Source: Candidatus Vogelbacteria bacterium
GTDB taxonomy: Bacteria; Patescibacteriota; Minisyncoccia; Phycocordibacterales; XYD1-FULL-46-19
Direction: 5' to 3'
NCBI GenBank assembly: GCA_903825615.1
Contig: CAIKBK010000064.1
Location: forward strand, 1-17,686
DNA: 17,686 nt
The notes beneath the pieces were generated by a model that made no database searches, had not been told where the DNA came from, and saw nothing but the letters and a program-made list of their open reading frames with translations. Position numbers and translations under genes: made by a program. Positions 4,581-12,817 of the stretch are shown here, one piece after another. The first letter of the stretch is position 1. Each line of letters begins with the position of its first letter.

Positions 4581-6287
4581 TTAGCGATCCGGTGCGACTT
4601 GGTAATAGTTTAGCAGAAAACGAGACGTATTAACAAATGGCGTCGTAAGAGTCTCCGAGGAGTAACGCACGCCCTTGGGGTTGACCATAAACATAAAAAT
4701 AAGAAAGCGCGGATTATAAGCTGGGAAATAGCCAAAGAAGGAATGGAGGTAACGGTCTTCATAATACTTACCATTATCGGCATTGACCATTTGCGCCGTA
4801 CCGGTTTTGGCGGCAATGGAATAGCGCTCCATTTTGACCTTCGGCATCTTGGTGTCGACAACGGCCGTGAGCATGCGAGTAATCTCCTCACTAGTCTCCT
4901 TCTTAATTACTTGGCGACCAATTGTTGGTTCGATTTTTTGCTTTAATTGATTTTGATAGTCAATTTCTTTAACAATGTGAGGGGTAACAAGATAACCACC
5001 ATTCCCGAGTGCTGACATCGCGCGGACCAAACTAATGGGAGTAACAGCAATACCTTGACCAAAAGAGGCGGTCGCGTAGTCAACCAAACGCGGGCTCTTA
5101 AGATTCTTGGTCAAGTTGGTGGCCTCGCCCGGCAAATCAATACCGGTCGGTTCGGTAAAGCCATAAGCCTCAAAATATTGGCGAAAGCGATCTTGGCCCA
5201 ACCGCTCGGTAACAAACGAGGCCCCAACGTTAAGCGACTGATTGAGCACTTCTTGCATTGGTATTACTCCGCGCGCTCGATCATCATAATTACAAATTTC
5301 TTTTTTATTTAAAGTGATACAACCCTTATCGTTATAAGTCGTCTTAGCAGTAACGGCCCCAGCGTCAAGGCCCGCCGCCATGGTCAGCGGTTTAAAGATA
5401 GAGCCGAGCTCGTAAACGCCTTCAACTAAAGGATTAGTCAGGGCCGACAAATCTGTCTGTTTGCCCCCCGGGTCAAAGTTGGGCCAAGCACCCATAGCCA
5501 CAATCTCACCCGTCTTCGGATCAATAATTAAACCAGCAATTTGATCAGCTTGCCATTCAGCCTTAACTTTTATCAGCTCTCCTTCAAAAAACTTCTGAAC
5601 CACCGGCTCAATCGTGGTAATCACGTCACCCTCGGCCCGAGCGGTCTTCCCCGAGACCGAGCTGCCGATACCAGAAAAAATCTCGACAAAGAAATTGGCA
5701 AAAGACATTTCCTCTTGGCGCGAAAGAACTTTCTCATATTGACGCTCTAAGCCATAACGGCCAATAAAATCATCCCCTTTATAACCAAGCAGTCCGACCA
5801 CGTGAGAAGCCGAATTACCAAAAGGATAGGAGCGTAACTTTTGTTTATAAATAGTGACACCCTTAATTCCCAATTTTTTTATGGCTTCAGCTTGATCAGG
5901 TGGAACCTTGGTGGCTATCTCCTCATAAGGATCAGTCTTATCGCTTACCCGCTTGGTAAAGTCTTCTGCCTCGAGCGGGATAATTTGATTGAGCCTAAAG
6001 TAGGTGCTGGAGGCGTCCTCTAAGATTCGCGGGTTAACAGTGATAAGGTAGGCCGTCTTTATCCCCGCCAAAGAAAAAATTGACCCATCTTTCTTCTGGG
6101 CCAGAATACTGCCACGGTCAAAAAAATTAGCGCTTGGTCTAAGATATTGTCGATCAGCCTTATCACGATAATATTCAGATCTCACAACCTGAATAAAAAA
6201 GAGACGAATTAAACATAAAAAGGCAATCAGCAAAAAAGCTAATGCCAACCAACCTATCCGTCCACGAAAATTATTACTAGATTTCAT
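4581..6287 (-). CDS. ftsI: Septal peptidoglycan transpeptidase (class B PBP, FtsI/PBP3)
   Basis: A 568-residue class B penicillin-binding protein that cross-links septal peptidoglycan. One N-terminal membrane helix (about residues 12-34) is followed by a pedestal domain with FFDRGSILA (55-63) and a transpeptidase domain with all three active-site motifs: S296-I-F-K299 (nucleophilic serine), S351-L-N353 and K494-T-G496. The ending QVAPDR has no PASTA domains. Its ATG overlaps the ftsL stop by 11 bp, and murF follows after 5 bp, giving translationally coupled dcw order. The neighbours rsmH, ftsL and murF favour FtsI over the elongation PBP2, which is encoded separately in this window. Confidence 0.95.
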   Translation of the reverse strand: MKSSNNFRGRIGWLALAFLLIAFLCLIRLFFIQVVRSEYYRDKADRQYLRPSANFFDRGSILAQKKDGSIFSLAGIKTAYLITVNPRILEDASSTYFRLNQIIPLEAEDFTKRVSDKTDPYEEIATKVPPDQAEAIKKLGIKGVTIYKQKLRSYPFGNSASHVVGLLGYKGDDFIGRYGLERQYEKVLSRQEEMSFANFFVEIFSGIGSSVSGKTARAEGDVITTIEPVVQKFFEGELIKVKAEWQADQIAGLIIDPKTGEIVAMGAWPNFDPGGKQTDLSALTNPLVEGVYELGSIFKPLTMAAGLDAGAVTAKTTYNDKGCITLNKKEICNYDDRARGVIPMQEVLNQSLNVGASFVTERLGQDRFRQYFEAYGFTEPTGIDLPGEATNLTKNLKSPRLVDYATASFGQGIAVTPISLVRAMSALGNGGYLVTPHIVKEIDYQNQLKQKIEPTIGRQVIKKETSEEITRMLTAVVDTKMPKVKMERYSIAAKTGTAQMVNADNGKYYEDRYLHSFFGYFPAYNPRFLIFMFMVNPKGVRYSSETLTTPFVNTSRFLLNYYQVAPDR

Positions 6288-6579
6288 TATTAGCAGCTAG
6301 TAAATTAAGAGGTTGATTGCGGGTAGCAAAACTGGCATTGCCCAAAGCATCAACATAACCTAATTCCTTTACTAGCCCCAAATTAATACGGCTCATCTCT
6401 CCAAGGTAATCAGCCTCGAGGGCTGAAACCTGAGCCTCAAGTTGGACAATCTTCTCTTCATTGTCACTGCGCCCAACACCAGAAGAAACAGAACTACTTA
6501 AAAGATAGATATAAGAACCAGCCGTTAAAATCAGGCTAGCAATTAAAATCCATTTAATTTTGTTTTCCCAGTTTGTCAT
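6277..6579 (-). CDS. ftsL: FtsL-like cell division protein
   Basis: A 100-residue bitopic protein with a short cytoplasmic N-terminus, one membrane helix (about residues 9-29) and a periplasmic helix with coiled-coil character (EEKIVQLEAQVSALEADYLG, around 41-60). FtsL is poorly conserved in sequence; the call depends on size, topology and exact position between rsmH and ftsI. In the divisome FtsL bridges FtsQ/FtsB and the FtsW-FtsI synthase. FtsQ and FtsB are not in this window. The start lies 12 nt after rsmH, without an SD, and the 3' end overlaps ftsI by 11 bp. Confidence 0.8.
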   Translation of the reverse strand: MTNWENKIKWILIASLILTAGSYIYLLSSSVSSGVGRSDNEEKIVQLEAQVSALEADYLGEMSRINLGLVKELGYVDALGNASFATRNQPLNLLAANNEI

Positions 6580-6591
6580 TTGTCTATTTGT

Positions 6592-7482
6592 TTATATTTT
6601 TTCAATTACTCGCAATTGAGCACTACGGGAACGTGGATTAGCTAATTCTTCTTCTCGACTTGGACCGATAGCTTTTTTATTAATTAAACGACCCTCACCG
6701 CTAGCAACTTTTTCTTTAAAAAAATTCTTGACTGTTCTGGCCTCTAAGCTATGGAAGGAGATGGCAGCAACCCTCCCTCCATGGCTTAATTTTTGCCAGG
6801 CGCCGGCGAGCCCTTCTTTTAAGGCGCCGATCTCATCATTAACGGTAATTCTTAGTGCTTGAAAAGTTTTGGTGGCAAAATGCGTCTTCCCGTGTAATCT
6901 CCCAGTGGGCATTGCCCCCTTAATAACCTCAACCAAGTCGAGAGTTGTCTCGATTGGTTTTTTTTGTCTCGCTTCAACTATCGCCCGAGCAATCCGCCGT
7001 GATAAGCGCTCTTCACCATAACCGTAGATGATATCAGCCAGACTCTCTTCGGCCCAAGTGTTCACTATCTCCCGGGCGGTCAAAGTGTTCTCATTGGGAT
7101 TTGCGATTAGGGTCATGAGTAACGGCTCATCTTTTTGGAAAGTGAATCCCCGACCCGACGAATCAAAGTGTTCAGAGTTGAGTCCAAGATCGAATAAAAC
7201 CTTATCTACCTCAGCGACTCCGACCTCATCAAGGGCCAACTTAATATTCCGAAAATTGGTATTTATAAAAATAGTCTCGCAAGATACACCCCTTAGATTC
7301 TCTTTGGCTTTGGCTAATAAACTAGCATCGGCATCAAGACCAATAAGTAGACCGGTCTTACCTAATTGCTTCGCCAACTCTCTCGCGTGCCCCGCCAGAC
7401 CCAAAGTTACATCCATAACTTTGTCACCCTTCTTAACCTGTAGTAACTCAATTGTCGATTGTAAAAGAACTGGTACGTGCAT
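6592..7482 (-). CDS. rsmH: 16S rRNA (cytosine-1402-N4)-methyltransferase RsmH
   Basis: RsmH (MraW) methylates N4 of C1402 in the ribosomal P site using SAM. From the ATG at 7480-7482 the product has 296 residues and begins MHVPVLLQSTIELL, the family N-terminus. An upstream extension of the frame runs through mraZ and is unlikely. Visible motifs are the SAM-binding MDVTLGLAGHA, LIGLDADASLLAKA, DLGLNSEHFDSSGRGFTF, YGYGEERLSRRIARAI, KTFQALRITVNDE and AISFHSLEARTVK. The start follows the mraZ stop by 1 nt, so the gene is co-expressed from the mraZ promoter. Confidence 0.96.
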   Translation of the reverse strand: MHVPVLLQSTIELLQVKKGDKVMDVTLGLAGHARELAKQLGKTGLLIGLDADASLLAKAKENLRGVSCETIFINTNFRNIKLALDEVGVAEVDKVLFDLGLNSEHFDSSGRGFTFQKDEPLLMTLIANPNENTLTAREIVNTWAEESLADIIYGYGEERLSRRIARAIVEARQKKPIETTLDLVEVIKGAMPTGRLHGKTHFATKTFQALRITVNDEIGALKEGLAGAWQKLSHGGRVAAISFHSLEARTVKNFFKEKVASGEGRLINKKAIGPSREEELANPRSRSAQLRVIEKI

Positions 7483-7483
7483 A

Positions 7484-7918
7484 CTAAAACATTCCCACTT
7501 CGCTGAGACGCTCGGCCAGCACGTCGGCCTGCTTCTCGACCTTATCAATATTCTCCTTCCATTTGCGATCATCCCAAATTTCAACCCGGTCATTCAAGCC
7601 AACTACTACCACGCGACTCTTGAGATCGGCAAAATCTTTAAGATGATCAGGGATTAGCACGCGGCCCATACTATCGATCTCTACCTCAAAAGCACTACCT
7701 AAAATAAAACGACTAAAGGAACGGGCGGCGCTTTGTGTCATAGGTAATTTGTCGATCTCGGCGCTAACCTTCTTCCAACCATCAAGAGTATAAGCAAAGA
7801 GACAGGAATCGAGACCTTTGGTAATAACCATTTTCTTACCAATCTCGCGACGAAAAGAAGCCGGCATAGAGATACGCTTCTTATCATCGATGGTGTGTCT
7901 AAATTCCCCAATTAACAT
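7484..7918 (-). CDS. mraZ: Transcriptional regulator MraZ
   Basis: MraZ is a ring-forming AbrB-like DNA-binding protein that controls the dcw operon, including itself. The product has 144 residues with the duplicated SpoVT-AbrB halves: an opening GEFRHTIDDKKRISMPASFR and a second copy EVEIDSMGRVLIPDHL around residues 78-93. Its length is typical of the family. It is the first gene of the dcw run, followed by rsmH after 1 nt. The start codon lies 8 nt from the -10 box, and three TGGN repeats expected to bind MraZ cover that promoter, which predicts autoregulation. Confidence 0.96.
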   Translation of the reverse strand: MLIGEFRHTIDDKKRISMPASFRREIGKKMVITKGLDSCLFAYTLDGWKKVSAEIDKLPMTQSAARSFSRFILGSAFEVEIDSMGRVLIPDHLKDFADLKSRVVVVGLNDRVEIWDDRKWKENIDKVEKQADVLAERLSEVGMF

Positions 7919-7923
7919 TGCTT

Positions 7924-7947
7924 CCCATTTTATCCCACTTCATACCA
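7924..7947 (-). promoter_or_regulatory. MraZ operator: three TGGN repeats at 10-bp period
   Basis: On the minus strand TGGT (7944-7947), TGGG (7934-7937) and TGGG (7924-7927) recur exactly every 10 bp. Characterised MraZ proteins bind TGGG-type direct repeats of this spacing upstream of mraZ. The repeats overlap the -10 box and the predicted start site, so binding should occlude RNA polymerase. Confidence 0.85.
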
Positions 7948-7955
7948 CTTAACAA
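7927..7955 (-). promoter_or_regulatory. Promoter of the mraZ-rsmH-ftsL-ftsI-murF operon
   Basis: TTGTTA (7950-7955), a 17-bp spacer and TAAAAT (7927-7932). Only 8 nt separate the -10 box from the mraZ ATG, so the mRNA is expected to start at or within a few bases of the start codon. Confidence 0.7.
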
Positions 7956-7976
7956 CAACCCCTTCCCACCCAAAAC

Positions 7977-7985
7977 TGTGGATAA
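7977..7985 (-). promoter_or_regulatory. Consensus DnaA box upstream of mraZ
   Basis: TTATCCACA on the minus strand matches the DnaA 9-mer consensus at all positions. It lies about 22 bp upstream of the mraZ -35 box and beside the GH18 terminator. It is a single box with no AT-rich unwinding region or further boxes, so it suggests transcriptional control rather than an origin. A single 9-mer can occur by chance. Confidence 0.45.
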
Positions 7986-7999
7986 AAGGGGGACAACAC

Positions 8000-8038
8000 A
8001 AAACCCCGCCAGACTCCTGTCGAGTTTGGCGGGGTTTT
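8000..8038 (-). terminator. Bidirectional intrinsic terminator after the GH18 gene
   Basis: AAAACCCCGCCA (8000-8011) pairs with TGGCGGGGTTTT (8027-8038), with ACTC/GAGT continuing inside to a CTGTC loop. Flanking A and T runs give a T-tail in both directions. It ends the GH18 transcript 11 nt after its stop and separates it from the mraZ promoter. Confidence 0.92.
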
Positions 8039-8048
8039 TAATTTTTAT

Positions 8049-9113
8049 TTATTTCATCACGTTCCAGAGATTGGGGTCGCTCTCCCCGTCGATTTTGAAC
8101 AAGACGACGCCTTTAAGGCCAATGGTCTTAGCTAATTTTACCTTAGAAGCAATAGCCACACTATCAGAGAGTACAGCATAACGATTCTGTCCTTCTTTAG
8201 TATAAGCAAAGGATAATTCGCCGGCACTATTGCGTATTGGTGTTGAACCCGTACTTTTAGCCAAGTCAGAGAAAGTCTTATAAGACAGAGCACTTAACTT
8301 CTTGTAATCATAATAAGTGCCCTTATCGATTACTTGATAAGCATAGCCATAATTAACCACTCCCAGCACCACCTTGTTGTAGTTAATCTCATGATTAGCG
8401 TAGGCCAACACTTTTTTCACAAAATCGATGTCGGCCACCGGCGTGTAGTAGCCAAGCGACTTCTTGCGTCTATTCAAGAGGATATCAATGGTCATCTGGT
8501 CATAAGCCATAATGCGCACTTCGTCGCAATACTTATTAAAAATTTCATAATTATTAGCATAACGAATCTCTTCGGGAAGGCTCAAGAAGCGTGAGGTCGG
8601 AGGCAAACGCGGTTCGATAGTACAAGAGAGAATTTTGTTATTTTTATGTAACTCAATAGACAAACTGCGAATAAAGGCACCGAAAGTATAAAAAACTTCA
8701 GCTGGTTTGTTCTCATAGTCGATATCAATACCGTCAAAGTTATTGGCCTTAACCAAGTCGCTAATTTGTTTGATATGAGCTAGACGCGACTTCTGAGTCG
8801 ACATCGTTTTTTTAATGCCAGCACTATTAGTCCAGAGAATTGAAGGGATGATTTTTATTTTCTTAGTTTTGGCTTCAGCCGTCATTGCCACCCATGGCTC
8901 TTGATTAATCTTCATCGGATCCTTAATCACACCGTCAACCGTAACCTCGTACGAGAAAGGTAGAATAGTAGAAAGTTGAATAAGATTAGTTTGGGTCTCA
9001 GCCGTTGCTGCCGTCTTCTTCCAATATGGCACCCAGGCCGAAAATTCCAAGACCTTAGCTTGGGAAATAACGGGGGCAAACAAAATAAACAATATAAATA
9101 AAGCCTTTTTCAT
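8049..9113 (-). CDS. Secreted GH18-family glycoside hydrolase (peptidoglycan-hydrolase type)
   Basis: The 354-residue product starts with a signal peptide, MKKALFILFILFAPVISQAK. A TIM-barrel GH18 domain follows: WVPYWKK near the first strand, the catalytic DGIDIDYE (residues 127-134, the DxxDxDxE motif with E134 as acid), RIMAYDQ in the later barrel strand, and a C-terminal GVVLFKIDGESDPNLW. This is the pattern of chitinase-like and YaaH/SleL-type wall hydrolases, which cleave GlcNAc-linked beta-1,4 bonds. The second ATG (9111-9113) is chosen because the first ATG overlaps the -10 box TATAAT and would be untranscribed. It sits between the elongasome and division clusters, which suggests wall turnover; activity on chitin cannot be excluded. 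It has its own promoter and terminator. Confidence 0.85.
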   Translation of the reverse strand: MKKALFILFILFAPVISQAKVLEFSAWVPYWKKTAATAETQTNLIQLSTILPFSYEVTVDGVIKDPMKINQEPWVAMTAEAKTKKIKIIPSILWTNSAGIKKTMSTQKSRLAHIKQISDLVKANNFDGIDIDYENKPAEVFYTFGAFIRSLSIELHKNNKILSCTIEPRLPPTSRFLSLPEEIRYANNYEIFNKYCDEVRIMAYDQMTIDILLNRRKKSLGYYTPVADIDFVKKVLAYANHEINYNKVVLGVVNYGYAYQVIDKGTYYDYKKLSALSYKTFSDLAKSTGSTPIRNSAGELSFAYTKEGQNRYAVLSDSVAIASKVKLAKTIGLKGVVLFKIDGESDPNLWNVMK

Positions 9114-9123
9114 TTGTGCCTGC

Positions 9124-9132
9124 ATTATAGCA
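9124..9132 (-). promoter_or_regulatory. Extended -10 promoter of the GH18 gene
   Basis: TGCTATAAT on the minus strand (TATAAT at 9124-9129) is a consensus extended -10 with no clear -35. The chosen ATG at 9113 begins 10 nt past the -10 box, which leaves a leader of only a few bases. Confidence 0.7.
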
Positions 9133-9139
9133 CAAAATT

Positions 9140-10600
9140 CTACTTATCGCGAGGGCGCATCAAGGGAAAAATTTGCCCTTCGCGAATGGGTTTGTCGAGG
9201 AGAAAGCTAAATAATCGCTCGGACAGGCCAAAACCACAAGTTGGGGGCATGCCATATTCAAGCGCTTCAACAAATTCGTCATCTTGCATTTGTGCCTCTT
9301 CATCCCCCGCCTCGCGTAATTTCATTTGATCTTGGAAACGCCCGAGCTGATCAATTGGATCATTTAATTCGCTAAAACCTTTGCCGTTCTCTGAGCCAGC
9401 AATTATCACTTGGAAACGCTCGACTAAATTATTATCTTTAGCACTGCGTTTAGCGAGAGGCTCCATCATCACCGGGACATTAATAAGAAAACCGGGACCA
9501 GAAATTTGTTTACGGCAATATTTCCATAGATTATCTACCGCACGATTTAAGTTAAAACCTTTTTTATCATACTGTACACCGAGCTCTTTTAATTTCTCTT
9601 CCATTTCCTTCAGACTAGCTTTGCTAATATCAATACCAGTTTTGTCTAAAATAGTTTGGGTATAATCATATCTGTCCCAGGTCTGGCCAAGGTCAACATC
9701 GAAACCTTTTATCTTGAATTGCCAGGTGCCAAAAGTTTTTTGCGCAATCTCTTTATATAACTCTTCGACAAATTTCATCCCCTGTTCATAATCAGCATAG
9801 GCCCAATAAAATTCCATCATTGAATAGTCCTGAAGATGCTCGGCATCCATACCTTCGTTACGAAAGATGCGCCCAATCTCAAAAACTTTAGAGAAACCAG
9901 CAACCATTAAGCGCTTAAGCCAAAGCTCGGGCGCAATACGCAAATAAACATCCATGCCTAAGGCGTTATGGTGAGTAATAAAAGGTTTGGCGTCAGCGCC
10001 ACCGGGAATATTTTCTAGAATAGGGGTATCTACCTCTAAGAAGCCATGTTTGAGCATAAAACTCCGAATTGTCTGCCAAAAGATTGAACGTCTCTCGACA
10101 ATGGTGCGAATCTCGGGGTTAGTGAGAATATCGAGGTAGCGTTTGCGCAGTCTCTCTTCTTCGTCTTGCAAACCAGCCCATTGGTCAGGCAAGGGACGCA
10201 AACTCTTGGCTAAAATTTTCCAACTTACGGCTTGGATTGTTTTTTCACCCCTCTTAGTCACTAACAACTTGCCAGTAACTTGGATAAAATCGCCCATATC
10301 AATTGCCTCGGCAAAAAGTTCAAAAGCTTTACCCAATTCATCTTCCTTAAACAAAGCCTGCAAGCTCTCACTATTATCAAAAATATCGGCAAAAATTAAA
10401 CCGCCTTGGCGACGCAGGGCCATAATACGGCCACCAGTCGTGACTTCTTTTTCCGCTCCGGCTAAATCATCGAAGCCGGTAACAACTTCCTGAATAGAGT
10501 GACTAATCTCAGTTTGCGCTGGATAAGGATTATAACCAGCCTCTTTTAAGAGGTTGAGTTTCTTTAGGCGTTCAGCCCGTAATTCTTCAAGTGAGGCCAT
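9140..10600 (-). CDS. lysS: Lysyl-tRNA synthetase (class II)
   Basis: LysRS charges tRNA-Lys with lysine using ATP. The 486-residue product has an N-terminal OB-fold anticodon-binding domain (about residues 50-145, with GGRIMALRRQGGLIFADIFD). A class II catalytic core follows, with motif 1 around FLEVDTPIL, motif 2 EIGRIFRNEGMDAEHLQDYS and motif 3 GFGLSERLFSFLLDKPIREG, ending FPLMRPRDK. Motif 3 has an S-E-R version of the more usual G-I-D-R but keeps the arginine. It starts 4 nt after the greA stop with no SD and is probably transcribed from the greA promoter. Confidence 0.94.
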   Translation of the reverse strand: MASLEELRAERLKKLNLLKEAGYNPYPAQTEISHSIQEVVTGFDDLAGAEKEVTTGGRIMALRRQGGLIFADIFDNSESLQALFKEDELGKAFELFAEAIDMGDFIQVTGKLLVTKRGEKTIQAVSWKILAKSLRPLPDQWAGLQDEEERLRKRYLDILTNPEIRTIVERRSIFWQTIRSFMLKHGFLEVDTPILENIPGGADAKPFITHHNALGMDVYLRIAPELWLKRLMVAGFSKVFEIGRIFRNEGMDAEHLQDYSMMEFYWAYADYEQGMKFVEELYKEIAQKTFGTWQFKIKGFDVDLGQTWDRYDYTQTILDKTGIDISKASLKEMEEKLKELGVQYDKKGFNLNRAVDNLWKYCRKQISGPGFLINVPVMMEPLAKRSAKDNNLVERFQVIIAGSENGKGFSELNDPIDQLGRFQDQMKLREAGDEEAQMQDDEFVEALEYGMPPTCGFGLSERLFSFLLDKPIREGQIFPLMRPRDK

Positions 10601-10604
10601 TTAT

Positions 10605-11069
10605 TTATTGAATATCTAAAATTTTGTATTTAATTTCGCCTTTAGGAGTGGTGACAGCGACAACATCACCTTTTTTGTGTCCCAAGAGAGCTGCTCCAAG
10701 CGGTGATTCGTGAGAAATCTTGCCCAAGAGCATGTCGGCTTCTTCGGCGCCAACAATGGCAAATTTTTCTTCGTTTCCATTGTCACGCTTAGTCACAACG
10801 GTAGTTCCAACTTCAACTTTATCGGCACGATGAGAAGTAATGATCTTGCCGTATTTAATAATTTCTTCTAACTCGGTGATGCGATCTTCCACATCGGCCT
10901 GCTTGTCACGAGCCTCGTGATATTCAGCATTTTCCGACAGGTCCCCAAGCGACTTGGCATACTCCAAATTCTCGGCAATTTTCTTACGTTCAATCGTCTT
11001 TAAATAATTAAGCTCTTCTTTGAGCGTCTCATATTTTTCTTTGCTTAAATAGTGGTCAGTGTTTGCCAT
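10605..11069 (-). CDS. greA: Transcription elongation factor GreA
   Basis: GreA enters the secondary channel of backtracked RNA polymerase and stimulates transcript cleavage. The 154-residue product shows an N-terminal coiled coil with the acidic tip GDLSENAEYHEAR (D43 and E46 by my count) and a C-terminal FKBP-like domain (SPLGAALLGHKKGDVVAVTTPKGEIKYKIL). The start is taken as the ATG at 11067-11069, giving MANTDHYLSKEKYE. An in-frame TTG 39 nt upstream overlaps the mrdA stop but lies in the promoter -35. It is followed 4 nt later by lysS. Confidence 0.95.
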   Translation of the reverse strand: MANTDHYLSKEKYETLKEELNYLKTIERKKIAENLEYAKSLGDLSENAEYHEARDKQADVEDRITELEEIIKYGKIITSHRADKVEVGTTVVTKRDNGNEEKFAIVGAEEADMLLGKISHESPLGAALLGHKKGDVVAVTTPKGEIKYKILDIQ

Positions 11070-11079
11070 ATCGAGCAAT

Positions 11080-11108
11080 ATTATAGCAGACTTGAAGTCG
11101 GTAATCAA
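11080..11108 (-). promoter_or_regulatory. Promoter of greA-lysS
   Basis: TTGATT (11103-11108), a 17-bp spacer and TATAAT (11080-11085) preceded by TGC. It occupies the 35-nt gap after mrdA, with the -35 overlapping the mrdA stop codon. The greA ATG begins 10 nt past the -10, predicting a nearly leaderless mRNA. The identical extended -10 TGCTATAAT precedes the GH18 gene. Confidence 0.85.
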
Positions 11109-12817
11109 ACTTCGCTTTTAAGGTATTCTGGGGTATAGATTGTCATCCACTCCAACAACTGACGCATGGCCGAAGCACTACCGATAATGTTCGAACGATC
11201 ACCTTTCTCCATCACCACCGCAAAGGCATAGCGCGGATTCTCATAAGGCCAGTAGCCAGCAATCCAAGAATTAACCTTAGTCTTACTAACCCCAAGCTCG
11301 GCGCTTCCCGACTTGGCCGCTACCGCTACCCCAGGCACGTCAAGAGATTTAGTAGTCCCTTCGGTCACCACTAAACGCATCCCTTCATGAATAGTTTTCC
11401 AAATCGAGGGGTCAAGAGAGATATTAGATTGGACTACCGCCTGTTCCGGTTTAATCTTGAGCACTGTCGGCTTAAGCAACTTGCCACCATTAGCAATAGC
11501 GGCATAAGCCCGAGCTAATTGAAGAGGGGTAACCTGCACACCATATTGACCAATAGCGGTGTGATAAGTGTCGCCTAAACGCCAACCTTCACCCTTAAAA
11601 TTCTTGGCCTTCCACTCGGGACTTGGGATAGAGCCTTCTTCTTCACCCAATAAATCAATCCCCGTCTTCTGATCCAAGCCAAAAAGTTTGGCGTACTTCC
11701 CAATATTAGCAATACCCAAACCCGGTTGCGAGCCAAGTCCCCCGCCAATAATATAAAAATAAACATTACAAGACCTAGCAATCGCTCGGCGCATATCAAC
11801 AGTGCCATTATCCTTCCAATCTTTAAAAACTGTTTGTTGCGTTTTATCGTAAGGATTAATTACGACCAGTTCGCCATTGGTCACAAACTCTTTAAAAGGG
11901 TTCACGGTCTTCTCAGCCAAGGCACCAATGGCGACAAACAATTTAAAAGTCGATCCCGGTGTATATAAGCCACTAACCGCCCGATTGAGCATATAATTAC
12001 GGTTATCAGTAAAATACTGATTAATCATTTTTGTATCTTCGCCCTGAGATAAAATATTCGGATTGTAATCTGGATAACCAGTAAGCGCCAAGAGCTCTCC
12101 CGTCTTAACATCCATAATTACGGCTGCTCCGCCAGCGAAACCTCGGTCGATAGCGAGTTGATTCATATATTCATAAAGTTTGGTTTGCACCTTATAGTCA
12201 ATAGATAGTTTTAGTTCCTTGCCCGGTACCGGCAGCTTAACAATATGATCCGAAGCCTGTTCACCTTTAGCATTAATCTCAACAATTCTTACCCCGCGCT
12301 CACCCAAAAGATATTTATCATAAGAACGTTCTACTCCATCACGGCCCAACAACTCCTGCGGATGATAAAGGCCTGTTTTGAACTCTTCAGGATTGGGAAA
12401 ACTGACATAACCAAGAATGTGGCCTAGACCGGGTGTGTCTAGATAAACTCGATTAGGGCCAACCCGCTTGTCAGTGGAAGTACCATTATCTGTCCAAACC
12501 AATTCTTTACCCGTCCGATCATAGATATTACCCCGTTCAGCAAAAATAGGAGTAAAATTTAGACTGTTATTCTTGCTTCGTTCAGCGTAATAATCACCTT
12601 CGACGACAGCTAACCAGAATGTCCGACCGAGAAAAAACAAAAATACTAGGGCACAAAAAATAGCCAGACCGAAAAAAGTATGACGGCTAATGGCCCGTTC
12701 TAAACGGCCATCAAATTGTTGCTCATCATGATCCGGCAAATTACTGGCATCGACAAAAATCTCATCCGGTGATAAGTCAAAACGATAAACTGATCTTGGT
12801 CGCTTAGCGAAAAACAT
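11105..12817 (-). CDS. mrdA: Elongasome transpeptidase PBP2
   Basis: PBP2 is the class B transpeptidase of the Rod complex that cross-links lateral-wall peptidoglycan. From the ATG at 12815-12817 it has 570 residues: a cytoplasmic N-terminus, a membrane helix (about residues 46-70), a pedestal with FAERGNIYDRTGKELV, and a transpeptidase domain with S289-T-F-K292, S349-C-N351 and K502-S-G504 (serine in place of threonine in KTG, a permitted variant). The frame extends upstream to a TTG inside mreD, but the ATG removes a poorly supported extension. The gene overlaps the mreD end by 14 nt. Its usual partner rodA does not follow; greA does. The neighbours mreBCD identify it as PBP2 rather than FtsI. 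Confidence 0.93.
   Translation of the reverse strand: MFFAKRPRSVYRFDLSPDEIFVDASNLPDHDEQQFDGRLERAISRHTFFGLAIFCALVFLFFLGRTFWLAVVEGDYYAERSKNNSLNFTPIFAERGNIYDRTGKELVWTDNGTSTDKRVGPNRVYLDTPGLGHILGYVSFPNPEEFKTGLYHPQELLGRDGVERSYDKYLLGERGVRIVEINAKGEQASDHIVKLPVPGKELKLSIDYKVQTKLYEYMNQLAIDRGFAGGAAVIMDVKTGELLALTGYPDYNPNILSQGEDTKMINQYFTDNRNYMLNRAVSGLYTPGSTFKLFVAIGALAEKTVNPFKEFVTNGELVVINPYDKTQQTVFKDWKDNGTVDMRRAIARSCNVYFYIIGGGLGSQPGLGIANIGKYAKLFGLDQKTGIDLLGEEEGSIPSPEWKAKNFKGEGWRLGDTYHTAIGQYGVQVTPLQLARAYAAIANGGKLLKPTVLKIKPEQAVVQSNISLDPSIWKTIHEGMRLVVTEGTTKSLDVPGVAVAAKSGSAELGVSKTKVNSWIAGYWPYENPRYAFAVVMEKGDRSNIIGSASAMRQLLEWMTIYTPEYLKSEV

Noticed and set aside
7483..7593. Extended RsmH start inside mraZ
   Set aside because: The additional 37 residues resemble no RsmH N-terminus and overlap mraZ in another frame. 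MHVPVLL is the family start.
7028..7657. 209-residue plus-strand reading frame opposite rsmH and mraZ
   Set aside because: It is antisense to two unmistakable conserved genes and shows no domain, SD or promoter.
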